Assembly (NCBI RefSeq): GCF_003604215.1
Contig: NZ_QXGS01000003.1
Location: 1 to 64,000, forward strand
DNA length: 64,000 nt
Source: Teichococcus vastitatis
GTDB taxonomy: Bacteria; Pseudomonadota; Alphaproteobacteria; Acetobacterales; Acetobacteraceae
Direction of reading: 5' to 3'
The translations under genes were made by a program, and so were the position numbers. The notes under the pieces were generated by a model. The model was given only the letters and a program-made list of their open reading frames with translations. It ran no database searches and was not told the DNA's origin. Positions 53,994 to 63,020 of the stretch are shown here, one piece after another (within the stretch, counting starts at the first letter, position 1; each line of letters opens with the position of its first letter).

Positions 53994-54845
53994 TCAAGGA
54001 GTTGTCAGGCTGGCCAAGCTCGAGTTCCGTGCCGGTGCCAGCCCGAGCGCCTCCAGCACCCCGGCGTCCAGCCCGCCGGCGGGGGGCAGGGCGGCCTCGG
54101 CCCGCAGGGCGGCAATGCCTGCCAGGCTGCGGCGGCCGATCACGCCATCCACCGAACCATCGTAAAGGCCCCGCGCCTTCAGGGCTGCCTGCACCGCCCT
54201 CAACGTCGCCACCGGCAGGCTGCCGGGCGTGTTCCAGGGAATGCAGCGCTGCGCGCGCTCAAGCCAGGCGAAGCGGTCCTGCAGGCCGATCAGGCCGCCA
54301 TTGATGCGACGGGTCAGTGCGGTGTAGTCGCCGGCATCGGCAAGGGCGTTGAGGCGCTTCCAGGACCAGAAGCCGCAGGCCACCGCCAGCGCGTGCTCCG
54401 GCTCGTTGGCCAGATCCGGGGATGCCAGCAGGTCCAGCCCGGCGCGCCGTCCCACTTCGGCATAGGCCTCCCGCCCGGTGATCTGGATGTAGCCGCGGCC
54501 GCGAAAGCGGAAGCCGTCTCCCGGATGCAGATTGCCCATGCGGCCGTCGTACACCTTGGCCGCCAGCTTCTCGGGATCGCCCGCGAAGGGCAGGGCGGCC
54601 TCGGGCGTGGGGAAGCGCGCCGGCCAGATCTGCATCAGGCGCGGCGCAGAATAAAACAGGTTCTCCGAGCGTGCCTGAAGACCGGAAGATTCATGGCCCG
54701 CTTGGGCGAGAAAGAAATGGCACCGCTGCGCGGTCGAATCGAGCCCGCCAGCGCGGAACAGGGCAGCACCGCGCGTGGCGAAAGCCAGAAGATGGTCGGC
54801 TGAGGCGGCGGGATACAGCAGCCGAAGACGGGAAAGAGCAAACAT
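53994..54845 (-). CDS. GH19 chitinase/lysozyme-like protein with peptidoglycan-binding tail
   Basis: A 283-residue protein. The catalytic GH19 domain spans residues about 15-195, with RCHFFLAQAGHESSGLQARSENLFYSAPRLMQIWPARF (catalytic Glu in HES) and DGFRFRGRGYIQITGREAYAE. These match phage-type endolysins. The last 75 residues look like a peptidoglycan-binding repeat (LKARGLYDGSVDGVIGRRSLAGIAALR). No holin, spanin or other phage gene is nearby, and no signal peptide is seen, so it is probably a domesticated endolysin. GGAG 6 bases upstream supports ATG 54845. The preceding 70 bases are AT-rich. Confidence 0.8.
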   Translation of the reverse strand: MFALSRLRLLYPAASADHLLAFATRGAALFRAGGLDSTAQRCHFFLAQAGHESSGLQARSENLFYSAPRLMQIWPARFPTPEAALPFAGDPEKLAAKVYDGRMGNLHPGDGFRFRGRGYIQITGREAYAEVGRRAGLDLLASPDLANEPEHALAVACGFWSWKRLNALADAGDYTALTRRINGGLIGLQDRFAWLERAQRCIPWNTPGSLPVATLRAVQAALKARGLYDGSVDGVIGRRSLAGIAALRAEAALPPAGGLDAGVLEALGLAPARNSSLASLTTP

Positions 54846-54915
54846 GAAAGGCTCCATCACGAACAGGACTATGATCCTATATACGTGAGAGAGTCAGAAG
54901 GAAAGGAATATAATC

Positions 54916-55926
54916 TTATGCTGGGGGAAGTTCCACCGCGTAGCGGCTCAAGGTCGGAACCTCCCGGATCATCTTTCGGTTATGCAGATAGCGTGCGAAG
55001 CGGTGGTAGCGGTTGGCATCCAGGGCGGCCGGGCTGAGCGAGAACCGGTTCAGCGTGTCGCGGAAGGCACGCCGGTTCAGTTCGTTGTCCAGCTCCTTGC
55101 GCGGGCCATCGATGAACATGCGCCAGGATTCATCCGGGTTGTTCACCAGAAAGGTGGTGGCGGCCTCCAGGGCATCCATGAAGCGGCGCAGCGCCGCGTC
55201 CTTGGTCCGGTCCGTATGGGCGACGTAGATCAGTTCGTCATAGATCGGCATGCCATGCTGCTCAGGAAAGAAGGCGCGGCCGGGCCGTCCTTCCAGTTCG
55301 AGCTGATGCAGTTCGAAGTTGCGAAAGCCGCCGAGGATGGCCTGCACCTGCCCCGACATCAGGGCCGAGGACAGGCCGAAATTGACGTTCACCAGCGTGA
55401 CGTCGCGGGAGGACAGGCCGGCGGAGCCGAGAATGGTATCCACCGCCAGTTCCTCGAACCCTGCCGTGGAGAAGCCGATCTTCTGCCCCTTCAGATCGGA
55501 GAGCTGCTTGATCGGCCCGTCCCGCAACACGGACAGGGTGGACAGCGGCGTTGCCACCAGTGTGCCGACCCGTGCCAGGGGCAGACCCTGATCCACTGCA
55601 AGGTACAGGTTCTTTTGGTAATAGACGCCGAGATCGGCCTGCTTCGCCGCCACCAGCCGCGGCGGATCGTTCGGATCGGCCGGCGCGATGATGCGCACAT
55701 CCAGCCCGGCCTGGGCGAAATGGCCGCCCTCCCGTGCCACGATGATCGGCGCGTGATCCGGGTTGACGAACCAGTCGAGCATCAGGGTCAGCGCTGTGGG
55801 GGTGCCGGGGGCAGCGGGGTTGGTGGGCGCCGCGGCCGGCGCCTGCGCGAGGGCGGCCGTGGGCAGCGCCAGCGCGGCCAGGGGTGCCATCAGCGCCGGC
55901 AGCGCGCGGCGGGACAGATCGGTCAT
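54916..55926 (-). CDS. thiY: ThiY-like thiamine-precursor binding protein
   Basis: A 336-residue periplasmic protein. A signal peptide (ALPALMAPLAALALPTAALA) is followed by a Pro/Ala-rich linker. The NMT1/THI5-type motif LDWFVNPDHAPIIVAREGGHF matches proteins binding formylaminopyrimidine or HMP. Late motifs GFSTAGFEELAVDTILG and the C-terminal aromatic-rich helix fit the group. The ATG overlaps the thiX stop as ATGA. As the third gene of a TPP-riboswitch operon, its role in thiamine-precursor salvage is well supported by context. Confidence 0.92.
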   Translation of the reverse strand: MTDLSRRALPALMAPLAALALPTAALAQAPAAAPTNPAAPGTPTALTLMLDWFVNPDHAPIIVAREGGHFAQAGLDVRIIAPADPNDPPRLVAAKQADLGVYYQKNLYLAVDQGLPLARVGTLVATPLSTLSVLRDGPIKQLSDLKGQKIGFSTAGFEELAVDTILGSAGLSSRDVTLVNVNFGLSSALMSGQVQAILGGFRNFELHQLELEGRPGRAFFPEQHGMPIYDELIYVAHTDRTKDAALRRFMDALEAATTFLVNNPDESWRMFIDGPRKELDNELNRRAFRDTLNRFSLSPAALDANRYHRFARYLHNRKMIREVPTLSRYAVELPPA

Positions 55927-56699
55927 GCGGTTCCTCCGGGAGTGTTCTTCGGGATGTCGTCGTCGTGCAGCGCGTCGGGCTGCCAGGGCAGCAGCGCCCG
56001 CAACAGGCGGTCGATGGCGAACCACAGCGCCATGGCCATTGCCGCGAGCACGGCCAGCGCCGCGAACATCATGTCCGTCTGGCTGCGGCCATTGGCCTGC
56101 AGCATGACGTAGCCGAGCCCGGCCGAGGCACCGACCCATTCGCCCACCACCGCGCCGATTGGCGCCACGGCGGCCGCGACGCGGAGACCGGACGCTAGGC
56201 CAGGCAGCGCCGCCGGCACGCGGATGCGCCACAGCATCGCGAAGCGGGAGGCGCCCATGGTCGCCGCCAGATCGAGCCAGCCCGGCTCCGTCCGCCGCAA
56301 CCCGTCATAGAAAGCGGTCGCCACCGGAAAGAAGATGATAATGGTGGCCATGGCGATCTTGCTGGCCAGGCCGAAGCCCAGCCAGAGCGTGAGCAGCGGC
56401 GCGATGGCGAAGACCGGAATAGCCTGGCTGGCCACCAGCAGCGGCAGCAGCCAGCGCCGCCCGCCGCGCCACAGCGCCAGTGCGAGCGCCACCAGCACGC
56501 CCAGCAGGGTGCCGAGCAACAGGCCGAGCAGGATCTCCGTGCCGGTGGTCAGAGCATGGCCCCACAGGATGTCCCAGCGCGCCTGCAGCACCTGCGCCAC
56601 GCGCAGCGGCGCCGGCAGCAGGAAGGGTGGCACGCCGGTGAGCCGGACAAAGCCTTCCCACAGCAACAGCAGCCCGAAAGCCGCCAGCAGCGGCCTCAT
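55923..56699 (-). CDS. thiX: ThiX-like ABC permease
   Basis: A 258-residue inner-membrane permease with about six helices. The EAA loop for ATPase docking is in LAATMGASRFAMLWRIRVPAALPG. It resembles the SsuC/ThiX group of the BPD-type permeases. ATGA overlaps at both ends with thiZ and thiY indicate equal expression. It should form the channel for the pyrimidine precursor. Confidence 0.92.
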   Translation of the reverse strand: MRPLLAAFGLLLLWEGFVRLTGVPPFLLPAPLRVAQVLQARWDILWGHALTTGTEILLGLLLGTLLGVLVALALALWRGGRRWLLPLLVASQAIPVFAIAPLLTLWLGFGLASKIAMATIIIFFPVATAFYDGLRRTEPGWLDLAATMGASRFAMLWRIRVPAALPGLASGLRVAAAVAPIGAVVGEWVGASAGLGYVMLQANGRSQTDMMFAALAVLAAMAMALWFAIDRLLRALLPWQPDALHDDDIPKNTPGGTA

Positions 56700-57415
56700 G
56701 CCATGTCCGCCAGGCGTTCCAGCAGCGTCGCCTGGGCCGCCATCACCGCGGGATCCTGCGCGGCGCGAGGCGTGGAAGTGCCGGGCACCGGGTGCTCTTC
56801 CGGCAATGCACCGCCGGCAGCCGGGCGCAGCACCAGCACTCGATCCGCCAGGCGCAGCGCTTCCAGCGGATCATGCGTCACCAGAACCACGGTGCGGCCG
56901 CGCAGCAGGCCGGCGGCCAGGGTCTGCAACCGGTGGCGCGTCGGTGCATCGACGGCCGAGAACGGCTCGTCCATCAGCACCACGGGGCGGTCTTCCATCA
57001 GCGTGCGGGCCAACGCGGCGCGCTGCCGCATGCCGCCCGAAAGCTCCGCCGGGCGGGCGGCCTCTCGGCCTTGCAGCCCCACCTCGGCGATCAGGGCCCG
57101 GGCGCGGCCGAGGTCCGGCCGCTGGCCGCGCAGCCGGGCACCGAGGGTGACGTTGCCGAGCAGGTCGAGCCAGGGCAGCAGCAGATCCTGCTGCCCCATC
57201 CAGGCCGTCAGCGCATGGGCGGAGTGATCAAGCCGCGCACCCGGCGGCAGCGGCAGCAGCCCGGCGAGCAGCCGCAGCAGGGTGGACTTGCCGACGCCGG
57301 AGGGGCCGAGCAGTGCAGTGGTGCGCCCGGCCGCAAAATCGAAGCGGGCCGAGCCAATGATATCGCGGCCGCCGAGGCGGATTCTGGGCAGACTGAGGCC
57401 GATAGACGGCGCCAT
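56696..57415 (-). CDS. thiZ: ThiZ-like ABC ATPase
   Basis: A 239-residue nucleotide-binding subunit. Walker A GPSGVGKST is at 37-45, the Q-loop in GQQDLLLPW, the signature LSGGMRQR, Walker B VVLMDEPFSAVD and H-loop VTHDP. As first gene of the operon it lies 13 bases after a TPP riboswitch, whose 3' end abuts the ribosome site (GGTGG at 57422-57426). Thiamine pyrophosphate should therefore block its translation. Confidence 0.94.
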   Translation of the reverse strand: MAPSIGLSLPRIRLGGRDIIGSARFDFAAGRTTALLGPSGVGKSTLLRLLAGLLPLPPGARLDHSAHALTAWMGQQDLLLPWLDLLGNVTLGARLRGQRPDLGRARALIAEVGLQGREAARPAELSGGMRQRAALARTLMEDRPVVLMDEPFSAVDAPTRHRLQTLAAGLLRGRTVVLVTHDPLEALRLADRVLVLRPAAGGALPEEHPVPGTSTPRAAQDPAVMAAQATLLERLADMA

Positions 57416-57427
57416 GCGAAACCACCG

Positions 57428-57520
57428 ATCCCTTCGCCGGCATGACCCGGATCAGGTTCAAGGGGTCGCAGGGCCCATCCCTGCCTCTCAGCCCGACGCG
57501 TCGGGCTCCCCCTGGGGAAC
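57428..57520 (-). promoter_or_regulatory. TPP riboswitch (THI element)
   Basis: On the minus strand the element reads from 57520 down to 57428. It has the conserved CTGAGA (minus strand of 57486-57491), CCTGATC (57450-57456) and ATGCCGGCGAAGGGA (57429-57443), which form the pyrimidine- and pyrophosphate-binding arms. P3 is formed by GCCCGACGCGTCGGGC. Such switches sense thiamine pyrophosphate. The 3' end is 13 bases before the thiZ ATG and contains the ribosome-site region, so translational shut-off is the likely mode. I see no T-run terminator. Confidence 0.95.
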
Positions 57521-57565
57521 TAGACGTTCCTATGGTGGAGCGACAATCTTGGCAAGAGCTAAGCC

Positions 57566-58792
57566 TCAGATGAAAATTGTGCCGACCCGATCACGCAGAT
57601 TGAAGCGTCCCGGACGGCAGAATACTCCACTGTTAATCAGAGCTACGCCCTTTGCAAAATCGCGATCCGCTACCTTAAACGGTGCTAGTGGTGCTTCGCC
57701 GCGCTTTTCCAGATCAGCTTTGGTGGCGAGACAAATAACGTCAACATCGTGCAGGGTGTAGAGAAGCTGCTGCATAGCCGTGAACAAAGGTCCACCAATC
57801 GGCAGATTTCCCTTAGTGACGTAGCAGAAGGGCGGCTCAGCCCAATGCCCATATGCAGTCGTGGCAAAGGAACTGAGCTTGGCCTCGGTTTGCTTTGCTC
57901 TTTCGGGCTCTGCCCGCGCGTTCAGCACATCTTCCGGGAAGATTGCGGGGTTCACGATATGCGAAGGGCTGAGGCGTCGCGCCTCCTCAAACGTCACGAC
58001 CTCTGATCCAGGATCGAAAGCGACTTCGGCGCGAGGAAAGGCCGCTAACATCCCCCACTGGTCCACGGCAATCTCACGCAGGCGGGCATCTCGAAATGCG
58101 CTCTCGTCGAACTTGTCCAACAACACCGGATTTCTGGGTGCATCTCGCACATTGGAATACCAGTCGCGATACTTGAAGCACCACTTTTCATCATCAGACT
58201 GGCTAATCCAAAGTGTCGGCTTACCGAGTGCTTCGGCGTAGATTAGCCCATGCAAGCTTTGTGATATAACGATCTCAGCGTCAGCGATCTGCTGAATAGG
58301 CAGCATCGAACTGTCCCGCATCTCGACCATGATGATTTCAGGAGACTTAGATAGTTTCTTGAAGACCGGCATCCACGCGGAAGCCCAGTGGGGAATCACC
58401 GCCGCTCGATAGCGGGGACGGCGTGCTGCGAGATCCCGCAAGTTAGGCAAGCTGCCGACGAAGGAACCAGCATCGCCCAGTGGCACATCTCCCAACTTGA
58501 TGCCACGCGCATGGAGCCAGTCGCGCGTCAATGTTCCGCGTACTGCCCGTATCTTTTTTGCATCGACGTTCGGCGTATAGGTGGTCGGATCGATGACGCC
58601 ACTGCCCCAGATGTAAGAATTCTGGTTGGCCATGAACATGATACTACCGACGCCAAGTACGTGTGGATGGCTATCTGGTGTCAAGAATGGCTGAGCACCG
58701 ACTAAGTCCCGAATTAGTTCGGCAGAGATGGTGTCGCCATTGTTGGGAACGCCATTCCAGAAGCGGTACGCAACGAAGTTGGACCTCGGCAT
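57566..58792 (-). CDS. Polysaccharide pyruvyltransferase family protein
   Basis: A 408-residue cytoplasmic enzyme of the CsaB/ExoV-like family that adds ketal-linked pyruvate to surface sugars. The N-terminal NNGDTISAELIRDLVG and the central ADAEIVISQSLHGLIYAEALGKPTLWIS (family His) are diagnostic. The C-terminal 130 residues are divergent. The GC content is visibly lower than in flanking genes, consistent with transfer. It lies 21 bases downstream of a GT14 glycosyltransferase on the same strand. Confidence 0.85.
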   Translation of the reverse strand: MPRSNFVAYRFWNGVPNNGDTISAELIRDLVGAQPFLTPDSHPHVLGVGSIMFMANQNSYIWGSGVIDPTTYTPNVDAKKIRAVRGTLTRDWLHARGIKLGDVPLGDAGSFVGSLPNLRDLAARRPRYRAAVIPHWASAWMPVFKKLSKSPEIIMVEMRDSSMLPIQQIADAEIVISQSLHGLIYAEALGKPTLWISQSDDEKWCFKYRDWYSNVRDAPRNPVLLDKFDESAFRDARLREIAVDQWGMLAAFPRAEVAFDPGSEVVTFEEARRLSPSHIVNPAIFPEDVLNARAEPERAKQTEAKLSSFATTAYGHWAEPPFCYVTKGNLPIGGPLFTAMQQLLYTLHDVDVICLATKADLEKRGEAPLAPFKVADRDFAKGVALINSGVFCRPGRFNLRDRVGTIFI

Positions 58793-58813
58793 TCTGCAGT
58801 TTCCTTCTCAGCT

Positions 58814-59827
58814 TCAACCTGCTTGTTGCAGCAGCCGGCTAATATCCAGGACTTCGGGAGCCGGAACTCGTTGTTGGATCCACTCGGCAAGGCGAGGCTG
58901 CCGAGCAGGATCGAATTTGCGCGCAAATAGTGCCGAGCTTGCCTCAAGTTCAGGGACCAAGGTATCGCTGAGTTCAACGGGATCACCGGTCCGGAACCGC
59001 ATATTGGCGTCAACGATATTTAGCTTGAGACGCGCACTTTCAGTGCGTATCCACGTTTGGATAAAGAGTTCATCGCCGCAGAAAACATTATCTAAATATG
59101 CTGCAAGCTCCCGAGCGACAGGACTATTGACAAATTCTTCGACAAATCGCCGACTTAGGATGTACCAAGCTCGTCCACCGTGGCTGCCGTAGCGTGCAAG
59201 AATGTCCCGGCGCCGCTCGATCTCTGCTGGCGAAGGCTTGTCAATCCTGAGACATTTGCGAGCGTAATTATTCTTGCATTCGAATAAATGGCGGCAGTAG
59301 TACCGCATTTCTGGATCTGTATCAGGCGAGAAAAACCGTGCTCTGACTACGCGAGAAATTTCAGCTTTTACGCGGCCCTTCAGAAAAATTTCTTCGAAAT
59401 CATCTTCATAGCTATCGGGGATTCCATCCCAAATGGCGAGTTGTTCTGCTACCCCTCCCATAGTGCCGTAAAAATTTACGAAAGCGTCCGTGTTGCGGAT
59501 CTTTGCCCGCTTCTCGAAGTCAGCCATTTGTTCTGGCGTTTTTAGAGGAACATCCTGACCTGAAAGGTTTATCAGGTAGCTCCACTGTTGGGGCAGCGTT
59601 AGCGCATGAATGAACATTTGCAATAACGCGGTCACCTGACTGCCACCGCCCCATGTGATTGGTCCGGAACTCCGCAGCCAAAGCCTTGGAGGAAGATCCT
59701 TGATCTCCGGCCAATGCCCTTTGTGATCATAGGAGATCACACATGTTGAATCATTACTACGCAATACAGACACCAGATAATCAATCCAGGAATTCACTTG
59801 GTGAATCTGAACGTAGTGGAGAAGCAT
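58814..59827 (-). CDS. GT14-like (core-2/I-branching) glycosyltransferase
   Basis: A 337-residue glycosyltransferase resembling beta-1,6-N-acetylglucosaminyltransferases and xylosyltransferases: MLLHYVQIHQVNSWIDYLV at the start and YLINLSGQDVPLKTPEQM, the family's SGQDxPLK motif. SHGGRAWYILSRRFVEEFV and FCGDELFIQTW follow the GT14 order. I choose ATG 59827, which has GGAG five bases upstream. ATG 59854 is also open. The codon use and base composition are poorer in GC than the neighbours, like the pyruvyltransferase downstream, and the two likely form one transferred operon for surface polysaccharide. Confidence 0.85.
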   Translation of the reverse strand: MLLHYVQIHQVNSWIDYLVSVLRSNDSTCVISYDHKGHWPEIKDLPPRLWLRSSGPITWGGGSQVTALLQMFIHALTLPQQWSYLINLSGQDVPLKTPEQMADFEKRAKIRNTDAFVNFYGTMGGVAEQLAIWDGIPDSYEDDFEEIFLKGRVKAEISRVVRARFFSPDTDPEMRYYCRHLFECKNNYARKCLRIDKPSPAEIERRRDILARYGSHGGRAWYILSRRFVEEFVNSPVARELAAYLDNVFCGDELFIQTWIRTESARLKLNIVDANMRFRTGDPVELSDTLVPELEASSALFARKFDPARQPRLAEWIQQRVPAPEVLDISRLLQQAG

Positions 59828-59962
59828 CTGAGCTCCATTCGACAGTGTGATCAAATTTAGAATTCAAACGAAAGTGTCTTTCGGCCCCACCTTGATGGCA
59901 AGGCTTAGGATTGTCTGCTCGCAGTCCCTTCTGAGGGCTACGAAATGGCCTAAAGAATTCTA

Positions 59963-59991
59963 CTTATGCGGGTAGACTGTGATGATGGCAA
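59963..59991 (-). promoter_or_regulatory. Sigma-70-like promoter of the GT14/pyruvyltransferase pair
   Basis: On the minus strand, TTGCCA (59991-59986) and CATAAG (59968-59963) are separated by 17 bases. They match five and four of six consensus positions. They lie 135 bases before the GT14 start in AT-rich DNA. Judged by consensus only. Confidence 0.42.
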
Positions 59992-60236
59992 GATGACTTG
60001 TCGCAGCTCTTTGAACAACAATGAACCGCTTGACTACCACCTACCGTCACAGCCTTCCTGATTTAAAACAACGTGTTCCTTCGCTGCTCACGATCTGGCA
60101 GCCCGCCTCATGTTTTTTCAAGTTCCGACCGCGAGCAATGACTGAGTTGTTCCGGAATCATTGTGACGAATTGTCAATGATGCAAGAGCCGCAGGCAATG
60201 GAGCCTCTCCGCCTGCCGCTTATTAGCATAGGTTCT
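59992..60236. other. AT-rich intergenic stretch with nothing recognised
   Basis: Together with the leader of the GT14 gene (59828-59962) this makes about 410 bases without a gene between kdsD and the acquired pair. Short open frames here have no resemblance to any family I know. No inverted terminal repeats, target-site duplication or integrase remnant are visible, so the boundary of the suspected transfer is unmarked. Confidence 0.55.
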
Positions 60237-61226
60237 CTAAGCGACTCCCGCTCGCAACAGATCATGGATGTTCAGTACGCCCACCGGCCGCTGCTCCTCC
60301 ACCACGAAGATGGCCGTGATGGCGGCGGAGTTCAGTTCCGCCAGGATCTGCGCCGCCAGCATCTCGGGGCCGATGGTGCGGGGATTGCGGGTCATCACCT
60401 CGCGCACCGGACGGTCGGTGAAGCCGCCGCCCTCGAAGGCACGGCGCAGGTCGCCATCGGTGATCACGCCGGTGAGATGGCCTTCCCCATCCACCACCGC
60501 GGTGATGCCGAAGCGCTTGCCGGTCATCTCCACGATCGCCTGGGACAGGCTGGCGCTGTCCGGCACCATCGGCACACTGAGACCGGTGTGCATCAGGTCG
60601 CGCGCGTTGCGCAGTTGGGCGCCGAGCTTGCCGCCAGGATGGAAGCGGCGGAAATCCTGCGCCGTGAAGCCGCGCATCGACAGCAGCGCCACCGCCAGCG
60701 CATCGCCGATCGCCATCTGCATGGTGGTGGAGGTGGTGGGGGCCAGGCCGTTCGGGCAGGCCTCCGGCATCGCCGGAAGGATCAGTGGCAGATCCGCCGC
60801 TCGGCCCAGCGCACCGGTGCTGCGGGCGGTGATGGCGATCAGCGGAACCTTGAAGCGGCGCGTGTAGGCGATGATGTCGGACAGCTCCGGCGCCTCGCCC
60901 GACCAGGACAGCGCCAGCACCACGTCCTGCTCCTGGATCATGCCGAGGTCGCCATGGCTGGCCTCGGCCGGGTGAACAAAATGGGCCGGCTGGCCGGTGG
61001 AGGCGAGGGTGGCGGCGATCTTGCGGCCCACATGCCCCGACTTGCCCATGCCGGTGACGATCACGCGTCCCGTCGCCGACTGGATCGTGGTCACCGCGCG
61101 CGTCAGAACGCGGCCCAGCTCACCGTCCAGCGCCATGCGCAGGGCGGAAAGCCCCTGCGCTTCCAGGTCAATCGTGTGCTGCGCGGCTGCAATGACGCCG
61201 GTATCGGCCTTCACGGCGAGGTCCAT
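60237..61226 (-). CDS. kdsD: Arabinose-5-phosphate isomerase (KpsF/KdsD)
   Basis: A 329-residue enzyme that converts ribulose-5-phosphate to arabinose-5-phosphate, the first step to Kdo. The N-terminal SIS domain has VIVTGMGKSGHVGRKIAATLASTG and HPAEASHGDLGMI. Two CBS domains fill residues about 200-329 (DLMHTGLSVPMV, VMTRNPRTIGPEMLAAQI). I start at ATG 61226, with AAGGAAG 11 bases before it. A GTG four codons upstream is open but has the ribosome site too close. It is the last gene of the kdsA-kdsB-kdsD run. Confidence 0.93.
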   Translation of the reverse strand: MDLAVKADTGVIAAAQHTIDLEAQGLSALRMALDGELGRVLTRAVTTIQSATGRVIVTGMGKSGHVGRKIAATLASTGQPAHFVHPAEASHGDLGMIQEQDVVLALSWSGEAPELSDIIAYTRRFKVPLIAITARSTGALGRAADLPLILPAMPEACPNGLAPTTSTTMQMAIGDALAVALLSMRGFTAQDFRRFHPGGKLGAQLRNARDLMHTGLSVPMVPDSASLSQAIVEMTGKRFGITAVVDGEGHLTGVITDGDLRRAFEGGGFTDRPVREVMTRNPRTIGPEMLAAQILAELNSAAITAIFVVEEQRPVGVLNIHDLLRAGVA

Positions 61227-61245
61227 CACGGAAGGCACTTCCTTT

Positions 61246-61995
61246 TCAGGCGGTGGGCCGGGAGTCGCGGCGTCGCAGCAGGCTGCGCGCCAGGGTCAGA
61301 TCGGCCGGGGTATCCACGCCGAGCGGCACTTCCGCCACTTCCATCGCATCGATCCGCATGCCGGCTTCCAGGGCGCGCAACTGCTCCAGCTTCTCGCGCT
61401 TCTCCAGTGCCGAAGGCGGCAGCCGTACGAAGCGCTCCAGCGCGGAGCGGCGCCAGGCATACAGGCCGATGTGGTGGTACAGCGGCCCTTCGCCCCAGGG
61501 TGCCTGCGCCCGCGTGAAGTACAGCGCCCGGAAGCGGCCGCCGCCCAGCGGAGAGCCCACCATCTTCACCACGCTGGAGGCTTCGCGCTCCTCCACCCGC
61601 AGGATCGGCGCCACCGCGGTGCCGATGGCGACCTCCGCATCCTCCAGCGGAAGGGCGGCGGCACGGATGGTGGCCGGCTGCACCGTCGGCAGGTCGCCCT
61701 GGACGTTGAGAATGGCATCGAAGCGGCCATCGGGATCGATGCGGCCGATCGCCTCGAACACCCGGTCGGAGCCGGATGGGTGTTCGGGCGCCGTCATCAC
61801 CGCCTGGCCGCCGGCCGCCTGCACCACCTCGGCGATGGCTGGCGAATCGGTGGCCACCCAGACCGGCGCGAGGTCGGCCTCCATCGCGCGGCGCCAGACC
61901 GCCACGATCATCGGCTCGCCATGAATGTCGGCGAGCGGCTTGTTCGGCAGCCGTGAGGCGGAAAGCCGGGAAGGGATCAGGATAACCGGGTTCAT
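61246..61995 (-). CDS. kdsB: 3-deoxy-manno-octulosonate cytidylyltransferase
   Basis: A 249-residue CMP-Kdo synthetase that activates Kdo for lipid A assembly. [28 protein letters not shown] is the N-terminal CTP-binding motif. [12 protein letters not shown] and [11 protein letters not shown] carry the Mg ligands, and [10 protein letters not shown] binds Kdo. The ATG overlaps the kdsA stop as ATGA. Confidence 0.94.
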   Translation of the reverse strand: MNPVILIPSRLSASRLPNKPLADIHGEPMIVAVWRRAMEADLAPVWVATDSPAIAEVVQAAGGQAVMTAPEHPSGSDRVFEAIGRIDPDGRFDAILNVQGDLPTVQPATIRAAALPLEDAEVAIGTAVAPILRVEEREASSVVKMVGSPLGGGRFRALYFTRAQAPWGEGPLYHHIGLYAWRRSALERFVRLPPSALEKREKLEQLRALEAGMRIDAMEVAEVPLGVDTPADLTLARSLLRRRDSRPTA

Positions 61996-62837
61996 GCCGC
62001 CGCCTGCTGCGCCTTGCTCAGCCTGTCCAGCGCCACAAGGTCGCGCAGCAGAGCCTCGAATTGCGACAGCGGCACCATGTTCGGCCCGTCCGACGGGGCC
62101 CGGTCGGGGTCCTGGTGCGTCTCAATGAACACGGCGGCAACCCCCACCGCCACGGCGGCGCGGGCCAGCACCGGCACGAATTCCCGCTGCCCGCCGGAGG
62201 ATGCACCCTGGCCACCCGGCTGCTGCACGGAATGCGTCGCGTCGAACACCACCGGGGCGCCTGTGCGCGCCATGATCGGCAGGCCGCGGAAATCCGACAC
62301 CAGGGTGTTGTAGCCGAAGGAGGTGCCGCGATCCGTCAGCAGCACCTTGGGATTGCCGGCGCCCGTCAGCTTGTCGACCACATTGGCCATGTCCCAGGGT
62401 GCCAGGAACTGACCCTTCTTGACGTTCACCACCCGGCCGGTGGCGGCGGCGGCCAGCAGCAGGTCGGTCTGCCGGCACAGAAAGGCGGGAATCTGCAGGA
62501 TGTCCACCGCCTGGGCCACGGCGGCACATTGATGCGCATCATGCACGTCGGTCAGCACCGGCAGACCCAGTGTTTCGCGGATCTCGGCGAAGATCGGCAG
62601 CGACTTGTCCAGGCCGAGGCCGCGCTGCGCGGTGGCGCTGGTGCGGTTCGCCTTGTCGAACGAGGTCTTGTAGACGAGCCCGAAGCCGACCCGCCCGGCG
62701 ATCTCCTTCAGCGCCGCCGCGGTTTCCAGCGCGTGCTGCCGGCTTTCCAGCTGGCACGGGCCGGCGATCACCGCGAGGGGCAGAGAATTGCCGAAGCGAA
62801 CCGAACCAACGTCGACGATCGGGGCGGGATGAGGCAT
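61992..62837 (-). CDS. kdsA: 3-deoxy-8-phosphooctulonate synthase
   Basis: A 281-residue enzyme that condenses PEP and arabinose-5-phosphate into Kdo-8-phosphate. [40 protein letters not shown] and [11 protein letters not shown] contain the PEP and arabinose-5-phosphate residues, and [13 protein letters not shown] is the conserved late motif. An Asn/Cys check for metal dependence would need alignment. First gene of the Kdo operon, with a promoter-like sequence 34 bases upstream. Confidence 0.95.
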   Translation of the reverse strand: MPHPAPIVDVGSVRFGNSLPLAVIAGPCQLESRQHALETAAALKEIAGRVGFGLVYKTSFDKANRTSATAQRGLGLDKSLPIFAEIRETLGLPVLTDVHDAHQCAAVAQAVDILQIPAFLCRQTDLLLAAAATGRVVNVKKGQFLAPWDMANVVDKLTGAGNPKVLLTDRGTSFGYNTLVSDFRGLPIMARTGAPVVFDATHSVQQPGGQGASSGGQREFVPVLARAAVAVGVAAVFIETHQDPDRAPSDGPNMVPLSQFEALLRDLVALDRLSKAQQAAA

Positions 62838-62870
62838 GAGTTGAGCGAGACCTTAGCAGATAGCCCTTTC

Positions 62871-62898
62871 ATTCTACAGGCTGCCGCAGATCCGGCAA
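62871..62898 (-). promoter_or_regulatory. Promoter candidate for the kdsA-kdsB-kdsD operon
   Basis: On the minus strand, TTGCCG (62898-62893) and TAGAAT (62876-62871) lie 16 bases apart, matching four and five of six sigma-70 positions. It would give a leader of about 25 bases before the kdsA ATG. No regulator site is evident. Judged by consensus only. Confidence 0.45.
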
Positions 62899-63020
62899 AG
62901 GCGATGAACATCGCGTGAGATGCCGGAGCCGATGCCGTATGTCACCGAGCCTCGCCCGCTGTCACGCCGTGAACCGACGCCACTTCAACATCCAAGACGC
63001 GCCACTGCCACAGATCGTTC

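Noticed and set aside
60021-60236. Small plus-strand frame beginning MNRLTTTYRHS in the AT-rich gap
   Set aside because: It runs on antisense through kdsD, has no ribosome site and no recognisable residues.
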